Source: Moritella sp. 5
GTDB taxonomy: Bacteria; Pseudomonadota; Gammaproteobacteria; Enterobacterales; Moritellaceae
Length of the DNA: 64,000 nt
Assembly (NCBI RefSeq): GCF_018219455.1
Contig: NZ_CP056122.1
Coordinates: 3,596,001-3,660,000, forward strand
Reading direction: 5' to 3'
A model generated the notes under the pieces. The model ran no database searches. It was not told where the DNA came from and saw only the letters and a list, made by a program, of their open reading frames with translations. Below, in pieces: positions 24,288-36,900 of the stretch. Position 1 is the stretch's first letter, and each line of letters begins with the position of its first letter. A program made the translations under genes and the position numbers.

Positions 24288-24575
24288 TTAAACTTTCTGC
24301 TTTTTAATGTACCAAATTAAAATAGGTATTTCGATTAAGCCATAAGTAATGAGCGTAAACCAAACCCAATTAATATTCATAATGAACAAATTGAATTCAT
24401 GACCACTACCCCAATAATGCAGGCCAACGACTAGCAAAGAAAAAGCTGAAACAAAAAGGTCATAAACTGAAATTTTGTTCAAGCTGTCACCAGCTAACTT
24501 CGGATAGATAGAAAGGTACGCCACTAAAATAATAATTAGGTTTAATAATAGAATAGATAATTCTGGTGAATCCAT
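24288..24575 (-). CDS. Three-TM membrane protein, cassette-type family
   Basis: 95 residues with three spans (about 5-24, 39-57, 68-88) and a short basic tail (WYIKKQKV). The sequence resembles a family of small membrane proteins I associate with Vibrio and Shewanella integron cassettes. AAGGAG lies 11 bases before the ATG. On the 5' side is GTTATAAGG preceded by a TTTACGGAATTCCGTAAA palindrome, the same layout as at cassette B. No convincing attC is visible behind the stop. Confidence 0.7.
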   Translation of the reverse strand: MDSPELSILLLNLIIILVAYLSIYPKLAGDSLNKISVYDLFVSAFSLLVVGLHYWGSGHEFNLFIMNINWVWFTLITYGLIEIPILIWYIKKQKV

Positions 24576-24603
24576 TTAAAGCAATACTCCTTATAACGGT
24601 GTA

Positions 24604-24621
24604 TTTACGGAATTCCGTAAA
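24604..24621. repeat. 18-bp perfect palindrome, relative of 7267-7288
   Basis: TTTACGGAATTCCGTAAA, sharing the 14-base core TACGGAATTCCGTA with the palindrome beside cassette B and similarly spaced from a GTTA sequence. Confidence 0.8.
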
Positions 24622-24795
24622 CTAAATTTAAATGACTGAATGCAATTAAAAATAGCAATATATACCAATATTTAAGTAGATAATACGTTTAAAACGATTA
24701 ATTAAGTAATGACACTGAATTTCATACACAAAAAAATGGCAGCATGATAACCTAACTTTTGTTATATATTAATAGCATATAGAGATGAGGTAAAC

Positions 24796-24927
24796 ATGAA
24801 GAAGCTGATCATAACGATATTAGTAAGTATTGCACTCCAAGGTTGCACGACAACAACCAAAACATGTTATATCTCTCCAGGTGGCACCTGTACTCCATCT
24901 GAGTCAGCAGCCGACTCTAAAATATAG
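24796..24927 (+). CDS. Small lipoprotein, 43 aa
   Basis: MKKLIITILVSIALQGC shows a lipoprotein signal with the lipobox LQGC at residues 14-17; the mature part is only 27 residues, Thr/Ser-rich with two further Cys. GAGG lies 7 bases before the ATG. Too short for most gene finders. Role unknown; may be an entericidin-like or cargo lipoprotein. Confidence 0.6.
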   Translation: MKKLIITILVSIALQGCTTTTKTCYISPGGTCTPSESAADSKI

Positions 24928-25117
24928 GCAAGAAGCTGATAGAAAAATAAACGTCGCTATCGTTATCAAATAATAGCGACGAAATGATATATACATCACG
25001 CCTTAATCTCCATAACAACAAGCTCGCTCACAGTTTCCAGCCCCATCCTCTAAGAAAAATGCCTAAATTCACTTTATTGCTATTTTTAATACGTATTTAA
25101 CAGTAAAAGAAACGCCT

Positions 25118-25333
25118 ATGTCATCAGTGAGCATTGTTACCCATTTAATCTTATTATTAGTCACCTATATCGGTATATTTTATCGTGTACACCAGCAACA
25201 CCCTATCACAATAGGGAAACCGCTCACCCTCGAGCAAGTCCTTGCAATTAAAGCTCGGTTCATAACTTACACTTTACTGGTGTTTGGTATATCCATACTG
25301 GTCAATTTCCCAAACCTATACTGGCAAGGTTAA
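25118..25333 (+). CDS. Small two-TM membrane protein, 71 aa
   Basis: Two spans (about 5-22 and 46-65) separated by a loop with HQQHPITIGKPLTLEQ. Weak ribosome site. Followed some 320 bases later by a strong bidirectional hairpin. No family recognised. Confidence 0.5.
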   Translation: MSSVSIVTHLILLLVTYIGIFYRVHQQHPITIGKPLTLEQVLAIKARFITYTLLVFGISILVNFPNLYWQG

Positions 25334-25653
25334 TATTGAGAATGGTATTTATACATCCCCTCCCGCTACATTCGCTTATCTTAGATTAATTAACGCTGAC
25401 GGTAAATTCAGTGCCTCTCTAGCGCCTGCAGATACGCTTTTGCCATTAAGTGGTCAACATCAATACCGCATACGAAATCAAATAAACTTCGCACAACTAT
25501 TGTAAATAACAGTTACGTAATAGCTACATAATAGTTAAACAAAGTGAGGTTTTAGTTCATCAAAATCCTCTTTTAAGCTTGTGTATCAACATATCTACAA
25601 AATCGCGATTACAGCCATTAAAATTAAGGAATTAACGTCTTAGTCTCAAATAA

Positions 25654-25690
25654 AAAATAACGTGCTCAGCGCTTCTGAGGACGTTATTTT
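25654..25690. terminator. Strong bidirectional hairpin
   Basis: Stem AAAATAACGT / ACGTTATTTT extended inward by CTCAG / CTGAG with a G:G mismatch and a 5-base loop. Far (320 bases) from the nearest upstream gene, so it may end an unrecognised transcript. Confidence 0.7.
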
Positions 25691-25833
25691 ATATAACAAA
25701 AACAACTAAAAAAGCCAGTCCTTAGTTGTATTTAATTTCTAATTTTTCCTTGATTTTTGAATACACATTAAAAATCAGAGCTAAAACTCTTTAAATACAA
25801 CCACTTAAAATGTAAACCCCAGTTAACACACAT

Positions 25834-25860
25834 GGTTATCCACAGAATCTGTGGATAACC
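25834..25860. promoter_or_regulatory. Perfect 27-bp palindrome of two consensus DnaA boxes
   Basis: GGTTATCCACAGA, one base, then its exact complement. Contains TTATCCACA at 25836-25844 and its inverse at 25850-25858. A further box TTATGCACA lies at 25940-25948. Confidence 0.75.
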
Positions 25861-26106
25861 TGATTAAAATACCTATTATTGGTAGGATAATCCAATCATA
25901 TGCCTAATTTAGTCCACAACCGCGTTTTTATGCTTAAAGTTATGCACAACAGGAGTAATGCTAAGGGGATATATACATAATACGGACATATTCGTGTATA
26001 ACGTGTGAGTCGAAAAAAAGTTAACCGTCGATGTCATGTTTTCAATACAAATAACTAAAAATTTATATTGTTAAATACGCCATGATGTATTTAACAGACA
26101 TAAAAA

Positions 26107-26124
26107 AAGCCTCAAACGAGGCTT
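26107..26124 (-). terminator. Terminator of the 37-codon gene
   Basis: AAGCCTC / GAGGCTT with an AAAC loop; leftward transcripts end in seven T. Confidence 0.8.
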
Positions 26125-26167
26125 CTTTATCATCAGTATATATCGTTAACTATTCAGTCTGAGCTGA

Positions 26168-26281
26168 TTAGTTTACGCCTGACTCATCTTCAAGTTGTTT
26201 GCGTAATTCCGCTTCTAATTCTTGTTGTAATTCGTCTTGAAGTTGATAATACGATAAATCGTTTTCATTATAGTCCATCAT
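26168..26281 (-). CDS. Small acidic coiled-coil protein, 37 aa
   Basis: AAGGTGG precedes two tandem ATG codons. The product is a single Glu/Gln/Leu-rich helix (YYQLQDELQQELEAELRKQL). A good leftward terminator follows 44 bases after the stop, so this is a complete one-gene unit. Small acidic proteins of this sort occur in related marine bacteria; function unknown. Confidence 0.6.
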   Translation of the reverse strand: MMDYNENDLSYYQLQDELQQELEAELRKQLEDESGVN

Positions 26282-26750
26282 AACCACCTTACTTGTACCA
26301 AATAGTACATCGTTAAATATGTCGATAATCGATAACCTGCTTATCACACTTCTCCGAACAACCCTTTGCTCAGCTCATGTATTAATCGTAACACAGCATT
26401 TTCAGTCTGCAATATTTCTTGATCTGGATGAAAAGTTTGATCATGGTCAATAAATCTATTTTGTAATTATTTATCAACATTTTGATTATCAGCTCTTCAT
26501 ATGAAAGTAAACTAACGAAATAACAAAGGAACCATTACCTCAAATACAAGGAGGTGACTAAAACTGAACAAAAATAAACAAAATAGAACAACTTAATATA
26601 AGTTATATCAAAAAGTAATATAGAGGGATTTTGACGCTAATATCAGCACATCAATGAATTGACAAGAAAAGGAGTTGGCTAGGAAATAACTTAACAGACT
26701 CTGTTTATACAGTGATAGGAGTGACTTTAACAATCACTCCATCATTGCAA
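26282..26750. other. Gene-free stretch
   Basis: About 469 AT-rich bases between the 37-codon gene and the methyltransferase stop. Nothing supported. Confidence 0.45.
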
Positions 26751-27677
26751 CTATTCTGCTTTAGGCGAGTAAATAAAGATTAGTACTTTAAGACCTTTAC
26801 CCACTTCTGCTTCTTTAAATACAGCTGGCGGCGCAAGTTGTTCTTGAAACACACAATCAGGGCAATGCTCTGCTACATTATCAAATAAGAACTGTTCACC
26901 AAGCTCAGGAGCATTTAAACATAACATCACTTTACCACCCGGTTTCATCAACTGTGGGATACGCTTAATGATCTTGCTGTAGTCACGTTTAATATCAACA
27001 CTGCCTTTTTGGAATGACGGTGGATCCGAGATCAACAGGTCATAAGGACCGTGCTTACGCAAGCGACCATATGATTTAAAGATATCAACGCCTTCAAATT
27101 TAACCCGCTTAAGATCATGACCATTACTGCGGTGATTATCACGACCCATGGTTAATGAGGTACGGCTAAGATCAACGTTCATCACCTTGTCTGCGCCACC
27201 CGCTAAAGCGGCAACAGAGAAAGCACAAGTATATGAAAACAAGTTTAATACATTGGCATTTTCTGCGTGTTCTTTCACCCATTGACGGCCATTCGCCATA
27301 TCAAGAAATAACCCCGTGTTTTGCGCACGACCAAATTCGAGATTGAAAGTCATACCATTTTCAGTGATTTCGGTACGGTGACATTCTTCGCCAAGGAACA
27401 AGGCTGTTGGGGCACGTTCACGACAACGGAATTGCACGAGTACAGTTTTACATTGCTCACCAAGTTGTGCTTGAAGCGATTCTGCTAACAATAATAAGTA
27501 ATCGTTTTCTTCTTCTTTGTATAGCGTGATAAGTGCAACTGGTGGTAACCAATCGATGTTCATGTGTTCAAAACCAGCATACGTATGGCCACGACCATGG
27601 AACAAGCGACAAGCATCTTCTGCTGCAGCAGAAAAATCAATAAATTCAAGCGGCAATTTCACATCAGCCTCAGACAT
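26751..27677 (-). CDS. Class I SAM methyltransferase, RlmI-like
   Basis: 308 residues from the ATG at 27677; a GTG eight bases upstream of MAMSEAD-type sequence with AAGG could add five residues. The Rossmann core shows NLFSYTCAFSVAALAGGA (SAM motif I) near 145-165 and DPPSFQKG near 217-224, the RlmI/RlmK-type catalytic loop. The usual N-terminal PUA domain of RlmI is lacking, so it is a RlmI-like rRNA methyltransferase of uncertain target base. Monocistronic: a terminator separates it from the permease gene upstream. Confidence 0.85.
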   Translation of the reverse strand: MSEADVKLPLEFIDFSAAAEDACRLFHGRGHTYAGFEHMNIDWLPPVALITLYKEEENDYLLLLAESLQAQLGEQCKTVLVQFRCRERAPTALFLGEECHRTEITENGMTFNLEFGRAQNTGLFLDMANGRQWVKEHAENANVLNLFSYTCAFSVAALAGGADKVMNVDLSRTSLTMGRDNHRSNGHDLKRVKFEGVDIFKSYGRLRKHGPYDLLISDPPSFQKGSVDIKRDYSKIIKRIPQLMKPGGKVMLCLNAPELGEQFLFDNVAEHCPDCVFQEQLAPPAVFKEAEVGKGLKVLIFIYSPKAE

Positions 27678-27723
27678 AGCAACAGTCACAATCTTGTTCA
27701 CCTTAATTAATTTTACAAAATAA

Positions 27724-27750
27724 AAAGGGATGCACACTGTACATCCCTTT
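27724..27750 (-). terminator. Terminator of permease gene
   Basis: 9-bp stem AAAGGGATG / CATCCCTTT followed leftward by five T. Confidence 0.85.
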
Positions 27751-27805
27751 ATTCAATTCACCGCATTATACTTGATTAGCACTAAAATGCGATCAAGCGG
27801 ATCGG

Positions 27806-28846
27806 TTATTTTTTCACATCAACATCACTACTGATCAGTATCGACATCCAGTTCTGATCATTAATGGTTTCTAAGCCAATTTTAACAATCATTGTTAGCG
27901 GTACTGCGAGTAGCATACCAACAAGGCCAAGTAACCAACCCCAGAAGATTAATGATAAGAAAACAATCAAGGTTGATAACCCCAGTCCTTTTCCCATGAA
28001 ACGCGGTTCTATAACGTTACCCATGATCAAATTAATTGTGACATAGCCAGCAGCGACTGCACCAGCTTGTGGTAGACCTAGCTGTAAAGTCGTTAGAATC
28101 ACTGCCGGTACTGCGGCAATTAAAGAACCGATATTAGGTACGTAGTTAAGTAGGAATGCAATCAATCCCCACAGAAGATAGAAATCCACATCCATTATAA
28201 ACAACATTAAACCAACAGACATACCCGTCGCCATACTAACTAGCGTTTTGATCGCTACGTACTTGTTCACCGAATCTAAGAACTTGTCTAGCTGCGCTAA
28301 TTTGAAGTCAGGGTCTTTAAACATTAAATGTAGTTTCTTCGGTAATACATCACCTTCAAACAACATAAAGACTACAGTTAATAAGATCAGGAAGATATTG
28401 GCCATCACCCCAGACAAACTACTCACCATGCTAGAAACCATAGTAACAGCGGTGCCTGGATTGAAGTATTCCAATAAGGTGTCTGATGATATTTGAATAT
28501 TGTATTTATTTAAGAATATGACTAGCTCGCCATAATGTCCTCTAATTTGGCTTTGATAATCACCAATATTACTCGTTAGTTGTTGTACACTCGAACCGAT
28601 GACACTGGTGATCGTCAGACCAATCAAGATAGCTACAATCAACACCATAAAAATGGCTATTGCACGAGGGATACGGCAACGAGTGATCACATTGACCAAC
28701 GGATTACAAATAATAGCAATAAACACAGCAAGCAAAAATGGAATGATAATCGGCGTGGCTATTTTGATACCACCGAGAATAATGATCACAGCGGCTATCA
28801 TCCCCACATTACGCATCTGGCTATTTTCGTTTAAAATTAGTTTCAT
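27806..28846 (-). CDS. AI-2E family permease (TqsA/PerM-like)
   Basis: 346 residues, about eight membrane spans with the family's central soluble stretch (about 85-200) and conserved LNYVPNIGSLIAAVPAV and GNVIEPRFMGKGLGLS segments. Length equals E. coli TqsA (344), implicated in autoinducer-2 export, but family members also move ions, so the substrate is open. Transcribed leftward from behind tRNA-Ala; ends at its own terminator. Confidence 0.88.
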   Translation of the reverse strand: MKLILNENSQMRNVGMIAAVIIILGGIKIATPIIIPFLLAVFIAIICNPLVNVITRCRIPRAIAIFMVLIVAILIGLTITSVIGSSVQQLTSNIGDYQSQIRGHYGELVIFLNKYNIQISSDTLLEYFNPGTAVTMVSSMVSSLSGVMANIFLILLTVVFMLFEGDVLPKKLHLMFKDPDFKLAQLDKFLDSVNKYVAIKTLVSMATGMSVGLMLFIMDVDFYLLWGLIAFLLNYVPNIGSLIAAVPAVILTTLQLGLPQAGAVAAGYVTINLIMGNVIEPRFMGKGLGLSTLIVFLSLIFWGWLLGLVGMLLAVPLTMIVKIGLETINDQNWMSILISSDVDVKK

Positions 28847-29063
28847 AGTTACTCATTAAGGTGCTACTGGGCGCTAATAGTCGCCAGTATTCTACGACGT
28901 GATTGATGAATATAACCTTAACAAGGTTAAAACACTAATAATATTAGATTGTGAATATTTACAATCGCATGCTAAACAAGGAATTAAATGCAGTGAATAT
29001 AACTATGATTTGAAATAAGGTATTTTGAAGATGGTATTTTGAAAATAATGTTTGAAGCAGAAA

Positions 29064-29139
29064 TGGTGGAGCCAAACGGGATCGAACCGATGACCTCGAC
29101 ACTGCCAGTGTCGCGCTCTCCCAACTGAGCTATGGCCCC
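29064..29139 (-). tRNA. tRNA-Ala (GGC)
   Basis: 76 nt including encoded CCA. Reading leftward it begins GGGGCCATAGCTCAG, the anticodon loop is CTGGCAG (anticodon GGC), the T arm contains GGTTCGATCC and it ends GGCTCCACCA. Closely matches E. coli tRNA-Ala(GGC). Lies about 120 bases behind gltX in the same direction, possibly cotranscribed. Confidence 0.97.
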
Positions 29140-29255
29140 ATTTCTACAGCAGCGTTCGCTACTGCAGAGAATAATATGCATCTGCCGTTTAACTGTCAAT
29201 ATCTATAATTTAAAAATCAACATCAAACGACAGAAAGTATATTATTTACACACCC

Positions 29256-30668
29256 TTAGGCGTTTTCACGTGCAGCAATAAATGCTAACGCTTTGTCGAT
29301 GCCAGCAAGGCTGCGTTCTTTACCGATAAGCTTTAGCGTTACATCTAATGACGGAGATTGACCGGCACCAGTGATAGCAACACGTAGTGGCATACCTACT
29401 TTACCCATGCCAACTTCAAGTTCAGTCGCTGTTTCGTTAATAGCAGCGTGTAGAACTTCAGCATCGCTCCAATCTGTAATCGCAGCTAACTTCTCTTGCA
29501 CTTTAACTAATGCTTCTTTTGCTACTGGGCGTAAATGTTTCTTCGCCGCAGTTGCATCAAATTCAGCATAGTCTTCAAAGAAATAACGGCTAGATGCAGC
29601 AAGTTCTTTTAACGTTTTAGCACGTTCAGCAAGTACTTTAACAATCTCAGCTAGCTCAGGGCCATTGGTTGTATCAATGCCTTGATCTGCCATGTGCCAC
29701 TCAAGGTGAGTTGCAACATATTCAGGTGCTAGTGTCTTAATGTAATGCTGATTTACCCATTGTAGCTTCTCAGTATTAAACGCTGATGGCGCTTTGTTTA
29801 CTGCATCTAGGCTAAACAATTTGATCATTTCTTCAGTACTGAAGATTTCTTGATCGCCATGTGACCAGCCCAGACGAACTAAGTAGTTTAGTAGTGCTTC
29901 AGGCAGGTAACCATCATCACGATATTGCATAACGCCAACAGCGCCATGACGCTTAGACAGTTTAGCGCCGTCATCACCTAAAATCATTGCAACGTGTGCG
30001 TATTCAGGTACTGGTGCGCCAAGTGCTTTTAAGATGTTAATTTGACGTGGCGTATTGTTTAGATGATCTTCACCACGAACAACATTAGTAATGCCCATAT
30101 CCCAGTCATCAACAACAACACAGAAGTTGTAAGTTGGTGAACCATCAGTACGGCGGATGATCAGATCATCTAGCTCAGTGTTAGCAAATTCAACTTTGCC
30201 ACGGATCTTGTCATCAACGATAACAGAACCTTCTTTCGGATTGCGGAAACGTACAACGTAATCAGCACCGGTGTCTTCAATGTCACCATGGCTACATTTA
30301 CCATCGTAACGTGGGTTTTCTTTGGCAGCCATTTGCTTTTCACGTAATTCATCAAGACGTTCACGTGAACAATAACATTTGTATGCTTTGTCTTCAGAAA
30401 CTAGTTGATCAACTAACTCATTGTAACGATCGAAACGTTGCGTTTGGAAATAAGGACCTTCATCCCAATCCAGACCAGCCCATTTCATGCCTTCTAAGAT
30501 CGCGTCAACCGCTTCTTGAGTAGAACGCTCTATATCAGTATCTTCGATACGTAATACAAATTCACCACCTTGGCTTTTTGCATGTAACCAAGAATAAAGC
30601 GCTGTACGTGCGCCGCCTACGTGCAAGTAGCCAGTTGGGCTAGGTGCAAAACGAGTCTTAACAGTCAT
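29256..30668 (-). CDS. gltX: Glutamyl-tRNA synthetase
   Basis: 470 residues starting [19 protein letters not shown]; the in-frame codons upstream are not conserved. Class I signature HIGH-type [11 protein letters not shown] (residues 9-19) and KMSKS-type KLSKRHG near 240. The catalytic, zinc-like and C-terminal anticodon-binding helical domains are full length. It attaches glutamate to tRNA-Glu. Downstream lies tRNA-Ala. Confidence 0.97.
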   Translation of the reverse strand: MTVKTRFAPSPTGYLHVGGARTALYSWLHAKSQGGEFVLRIEDTDIERSTQEAVDAILEGMKWAGLDWDEGPYFQTQRFDRYNELVDQLVSEDKAYKCYCSRERLDELREKQMAAKENPRYDGKCSHGDIEDTGADYVVRFRNPKEGSVIVDDKIRGKVEFANTELDDLIIRRTDGSPTYNFCVVVDDWDMGITNVVRGEDHLNNTPRQINILKALGAPVPEYAHVAMILGDDGAKLSKRHGAVGVMQYRDDGYLPEALLNYLVRLGWSHGDQEIFSTEEMIKLFSLDAVNKAPSAFNTEKLQWVNQHYIKTLAPEYVATHLEWHMADQGIDTTNGPELAEIVKVLAERAKTLKELAASSRYFFEDYAEFDATAAKKHLRPVAKEALVKVQEKLAAITDWSDAEVLHAAINETATELEVGMGKVGMPLRVAITGAGQSPSLDVTLKLIGKERSLAGIDKALAFIAARENA

Positions 30669-30805
30669 AAGTCTCACAATACCTTTTACATTATTTGATT
30701 CGCTTAACCTACTAGCAGGTTAAGCACATGATGCTGCGCATTTTACCACTAAAGATAAAACTAACAACAGCGAACTATCATTAACGAACGATGTACCACT
30801 ATTAA

Positions 30806-32893
<2,088 letters not shown>

Positions 32894-32911
32894 TTATCTG
32901 GATAACATTAT

Positions 32912-33916
32912 TTATTTCGCTAATGCTTTATGTTCTAACTTGCGAATGAACGCTTGTTCTTGCTCAATGGCTTCTTCTGTAAATGGGTTACGTGACCCAT
33001 CCATTAATAAACCATCAACACCTTCAGCAATACGCTCTGCAGCATTTAGCATTAGGTTGTAATTGTGAGATGCTTGACCTGCACACGGGAACATCATGAA
33101 TAATGATACACCTGGTGATTCAAATTGCTCCATTACATCAATATCAAAAACACCCGGTTTAACCATGTTAGCTAAACTAAAGATAACGGGTCCTTTACCG
33201 GCGGCATCAACATGACGGTGAAAAATATTCATCGCGCCAAATTTAAAGCCAAGCGCTGATAATTCTTGTAGCAATTCAGCACCGGCAATACGCTTGCCTT
33301 CACGAGCCATAATATTAATCACAAATACCGCTTCATCAGCGGTGTCATCAACTGGTTTTTCTTGTGCCGTTGCAGTGCTAGCACTTGTATTGTCGGCGCT
33401 ATCGTCACTGCTATTATCAAGATTGTTCTGCTCGTTTTGCGTCTGACTTTCAACAACCACTTGCTCTTGTAGCGCAGGTTCTGATTTAACTTCAGCCGCT
33501 GATGTTTCTAGCGTATCAACAACATCATAACTGATATCATTCATCGCTGTATCACCCTTTGATGAAGGAGTGTCTACATCCATGGCAGTAAACGATCCGG
33601 TTAACACAGTAGCCTCTTCCGTTGCTTTCGATGCACCAAACTGAGGCTCAATTTTCTCAACGGTGATCGGCGTTGGTTCAACTGGCGCTTTAGGCACACT
33701 GATGTTCTCTTCAACAGGCTGAGTAACAACACGTTTTTCGCCAATACCATCAAGGTCAAACCCTTGATTATCTTTAACGTTAGCGCCAACTTTACTTAAT
33801 GGTTTGTCTTTTAATGGTTTTACTTGATTCTTTTTATTTGACCAAAGGCCATGGGTAACTAAAGCAACAATTGCAATAAACCCTAGAATGATGAGAACAA
33901 GTCGCAAATCTTGCAT
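32912..33916 (-). CDS. zipA: Cell division protein ZipA
   Basis: 334 residues: N-terminal membrane anchor (about 5-25), a long acidic and Pro/Ser/Thr-rich linker (30-195) and the C-terminal FtsZ-binding domain (about 195-334, starting VFVINIMAREGKRIAGAELL). Tethers FtsZ to the membrane at the division site. 19 bases behind smc, so cotranscribed. Confidence 0.95.
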   Translation of the reverse strand: MQDLRLVLIILGFIAIVALVTHGLWSNKKNQVKPLKDKPLSKVGANVKDNQGFDLDGIGEKRVVTQPVEENISVPKAPVEPTPITVEKIEPQFGASKATEEATVLTGSFTAMDVDTPSSKGDTAMNDISYDVVDTLETSAAEVKSEPALQEQVVVESQTQNEQNNLDNSSDDSADNTSASTATAQEKPVDDTADEAVFVINIMAREGKRIAGAELLQELSALGFKFGAMNIFHRHVDAAGKGPVIFSLANMVKPGVFDIDVMEQFESPGVSLFMMFPCAGQASHNYNLMLNAAERIAEGVDGLLMDGSRNPFTEEAIEQEQAFIRKLEHKALAK

Positions 33917-33935
33917 AACAGCCTATCTCTTAATG

Positions 33936-36900
33936 TTAATTGTCTGTAAGTTCAACCGCTGCCGAAATATCGACGGCGACTATTCGAGAGACCCCTGGTT
34001 CATGCATGGTCACACCTATTAATTGCTGAGCCATTTCCATGGCTAACTTATTATGACTAATATAAATAAATTGTACTGTTTCTGACATCTCCTGAACCAG
34101 TTTACAAAAACGCCCGACATTTAATTCATCGAGTGGTGCATCAACTTCATCTAGCATACAAAATGGCGCTGGATTTAATCTAAATATAGCAAAGACTAAC
34201 GACAGTGCCGTTAATGCTTTTTCACCACCGGAAAGTAAAGAAATTCGTGCATTCTTTTTCCCTGGCGGTCGCGCCATAATGGTTACTCCCGTGTCTAATA
34301 AGTTGCTCGATGTTAGCTCTAACCAAGCCGCACCACCGCCAAACACTTTAGGAAATAACATTTTAAAATCATCATTAATTTTTTCAAACGTAGTCGCAAA
34401 ACGCGCCCGAGTTTGCTTATCTATTTTAACAATCGCGGCTTCTAACGTAGCAATGGCTTTTTCTAAGTCATCGGTTTGCTCGTCTAAATACTGCTTACGC
34501 TGCGATTGTTGTTCATATTCTTCGACAGCAGCAAGGTTGACAGCACCAATCTTCTGTAGCTGTACTTCAAACTGTTTTAGCTGCTGCTGATATTCTTTTA
34601 GTGTTAATATGTTAACACACTCACGTTTCAATGTGTCTACATCCACATTATCATCCGCAATCTGTTGATATAATAGCTGTTCTTTTGCTTTATTGTTCGC
34701 TTGTTTTAAATCAAGCTGCTGTACTTTATCTTTTACTTTTAAGCCACTTGCCATTATCCTAGCACGTTTTTCTTCAACATCACGCTTGTCATTAAGTAGT
34801 TTAGCGCGTGTTTTTTTCTTTTGGCTATTATCATTTTCAATCGCAATTTGTTTTTCTGCAGCAATCGCACACGCAGTTTCTAACTGTTGCAAGTTTTCAG
34901 CATATAATGAGTTGTCACCTAATGCAGCAATATCTTGTAAAATAGTTTGATATTGAGAATCTGTTTTAGCAATTAATTGCTGCTGTTTCTCAATTTCGAC
35001 CGTAAACTTGGTTTTAACTAAAAGCAATTGCTGTACTTGTTTTTCAAGTACCTTCTGTTCTTGTAAAAATCGCGCTTTATCTGCTTTTGCCGCTTCTGAT
35101 TTTTGAATCAAACCATCATCATTAGCAAGCTGTTCAATCGTCACCTGAGTCGAGATTATCTGTTCATTAAAACGCTGTACTTCTTCTGCTTCAATCGCCA
35201 ATAAATTATCAAGTGTGGATAAACGTGTATTTAACTGGTCGTGATTAAGCTGCCATTGTGCTTGCTGTTGCAGTAATAAGCCCAATTCTATCGTTAATTG
35301 TGATACTTCACTTTGTTTTAAAGTAAGATTAGCTTGAACCTTATCTATCTGATCTTGGTAATCACCCTGTGTCACCGACAACGCCGTTAATTGATTATGC
35401 TGCGTAGCAATCATTGTTTCAATCACAAGTAAACGCGCCTGTTGCTGCGATGCTTGCAGTTGCATTTCAATCCGGCCTTGCGCAGAAGACACATTAGCTT
35501 TCGCATGCTGTGATAACCATACACCTTCATCGGTAAACCAATCACCGTGGGCAGTGATATAACTGTACTCTCCATGGCTATCAGCACCCGCTTGCGCATC
35601 ATTAATTGTTGCCACACAAGTCACTTGATTTAGCTGACGATTAAATAGGTTATTTTTAACCTTACTTGCTAACGAACCAGCGCGTGCAACACAATGGCTC
35701 GGTTTGAACCATTGTAAAGCAGGTAACTCAGCCAGATCAAATTGTGCAAGTTGCTCGTCACTAATGCAGTAAGCATCAAGCCAATTTGCGAGCACTTTCT
35801 CAACTGCAGCTTCCCAACCGGATTCTACATCTAACTGTTGTAATAATTTTAACGGTATTGACTCGAAATTACATTCTAACCAAGTATGCGCGTGGTCTGC
35901 ATGTTCCGCTTTACGCAATAACTCCGTGATCACACTCAATGATGCTTTAATTTCAGTTTGTTCAGTCACGTTTTTCTGAATATAAACCTCAAGTTCTGAA
36001 ACTTGTTTGTTAATCCCTTGAAAACCATTATTCAACCCAGCGAGTTCATGGGCTAAGCGCGTTTCTTGAGACTGTAACTGCTGCTGCTCTGTGGTTTTAT
36101 CCGTGATAAGCACTTGCTTGCTGCGTAGCTCGAGCTGCTGCTGTTCTTCTTTTAAATCAATGCGTTGCAACTTACTTTTATTAAGTACTGATTCTGCACT
36201 TTGTAATGCATTGGTCAATACATCAAGTTTACTACTAAAGCGTTGTACCTTATCAAGGTAGACTGCATGCTGTGCCATAGCTTGGTCGCTACTGATGGTG
36301 GCAGATGCTAATGATTGTTCAATCACTAATAATTCGGCCGTCATGCGATTATAGTCAGTCTCAGTCAATGACGCCTGCTGCTGATGCACTTGTAATTGGG
36401 TTTGCTCTTCTTTCAGTAAAATTTGTAACTTTTCACTTTGCTGCAGATATTCTTGTTGTTTACCGGCGGACTCTTGCTTACGCGCTTTATGATGCAGTAT
36501 TTTCTGTTCTATCTTGGTCAGCTCTGTACCTTGTAAATAAAACGCTTGTTGCTGGTTTTCAATAAGTATCGTTAATTCATTTAACTGCACATCAGAATCT
36601 GTCATTTGAGTCTGAAGTTTAGTGGCGGTTGCTGTAAACTTTTCCTGCTCACTCATTAACACTAATTTTTGCTGAGTCAGCTGGTTGATCGAACGCTCTA
36701 CATCATATATCTGCACTAAACCAAGACGGCTTTTCGCTTCTCGCTGCTGCTGCTTTAACGATCTAAATTGTTGCGCGACAACCGACTGCACCTTCAACTT
36801 ATCGATTTGCGCACCCAATTCAATACGAATGTCAGCAAGTCGATTTAGGTTATCTTTAGTTTGATTAATACGTAATTCAGTTTCGCGACGTTTTTCTTTA

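Larger units (their letters stand above)
25334..26167. other. Gene-poor region with hairpins and DnaA boxes
   Basis: About 830 bases. Holds the hairpin at 25654-25690, the DnaA-box palindrome at 25834-25860, another DnaA-type box at 25940-25948 and a leftward terminator at 26107-26124. No ORF I would support. Confidence 0.6.

Noticed and set aside
25284-25505. 73-codon ORF overlapping the two-TM gene
   Set aside because: Overlaps a better candidate and lacks a ribosome site.
29064-29139. tRNA-Ala as the prophage attachment site
   Set aside because: It lies 5.7 kb from the integrase with unrelated genes between; no duplicated tRNA 3' end was seen by the integrase.
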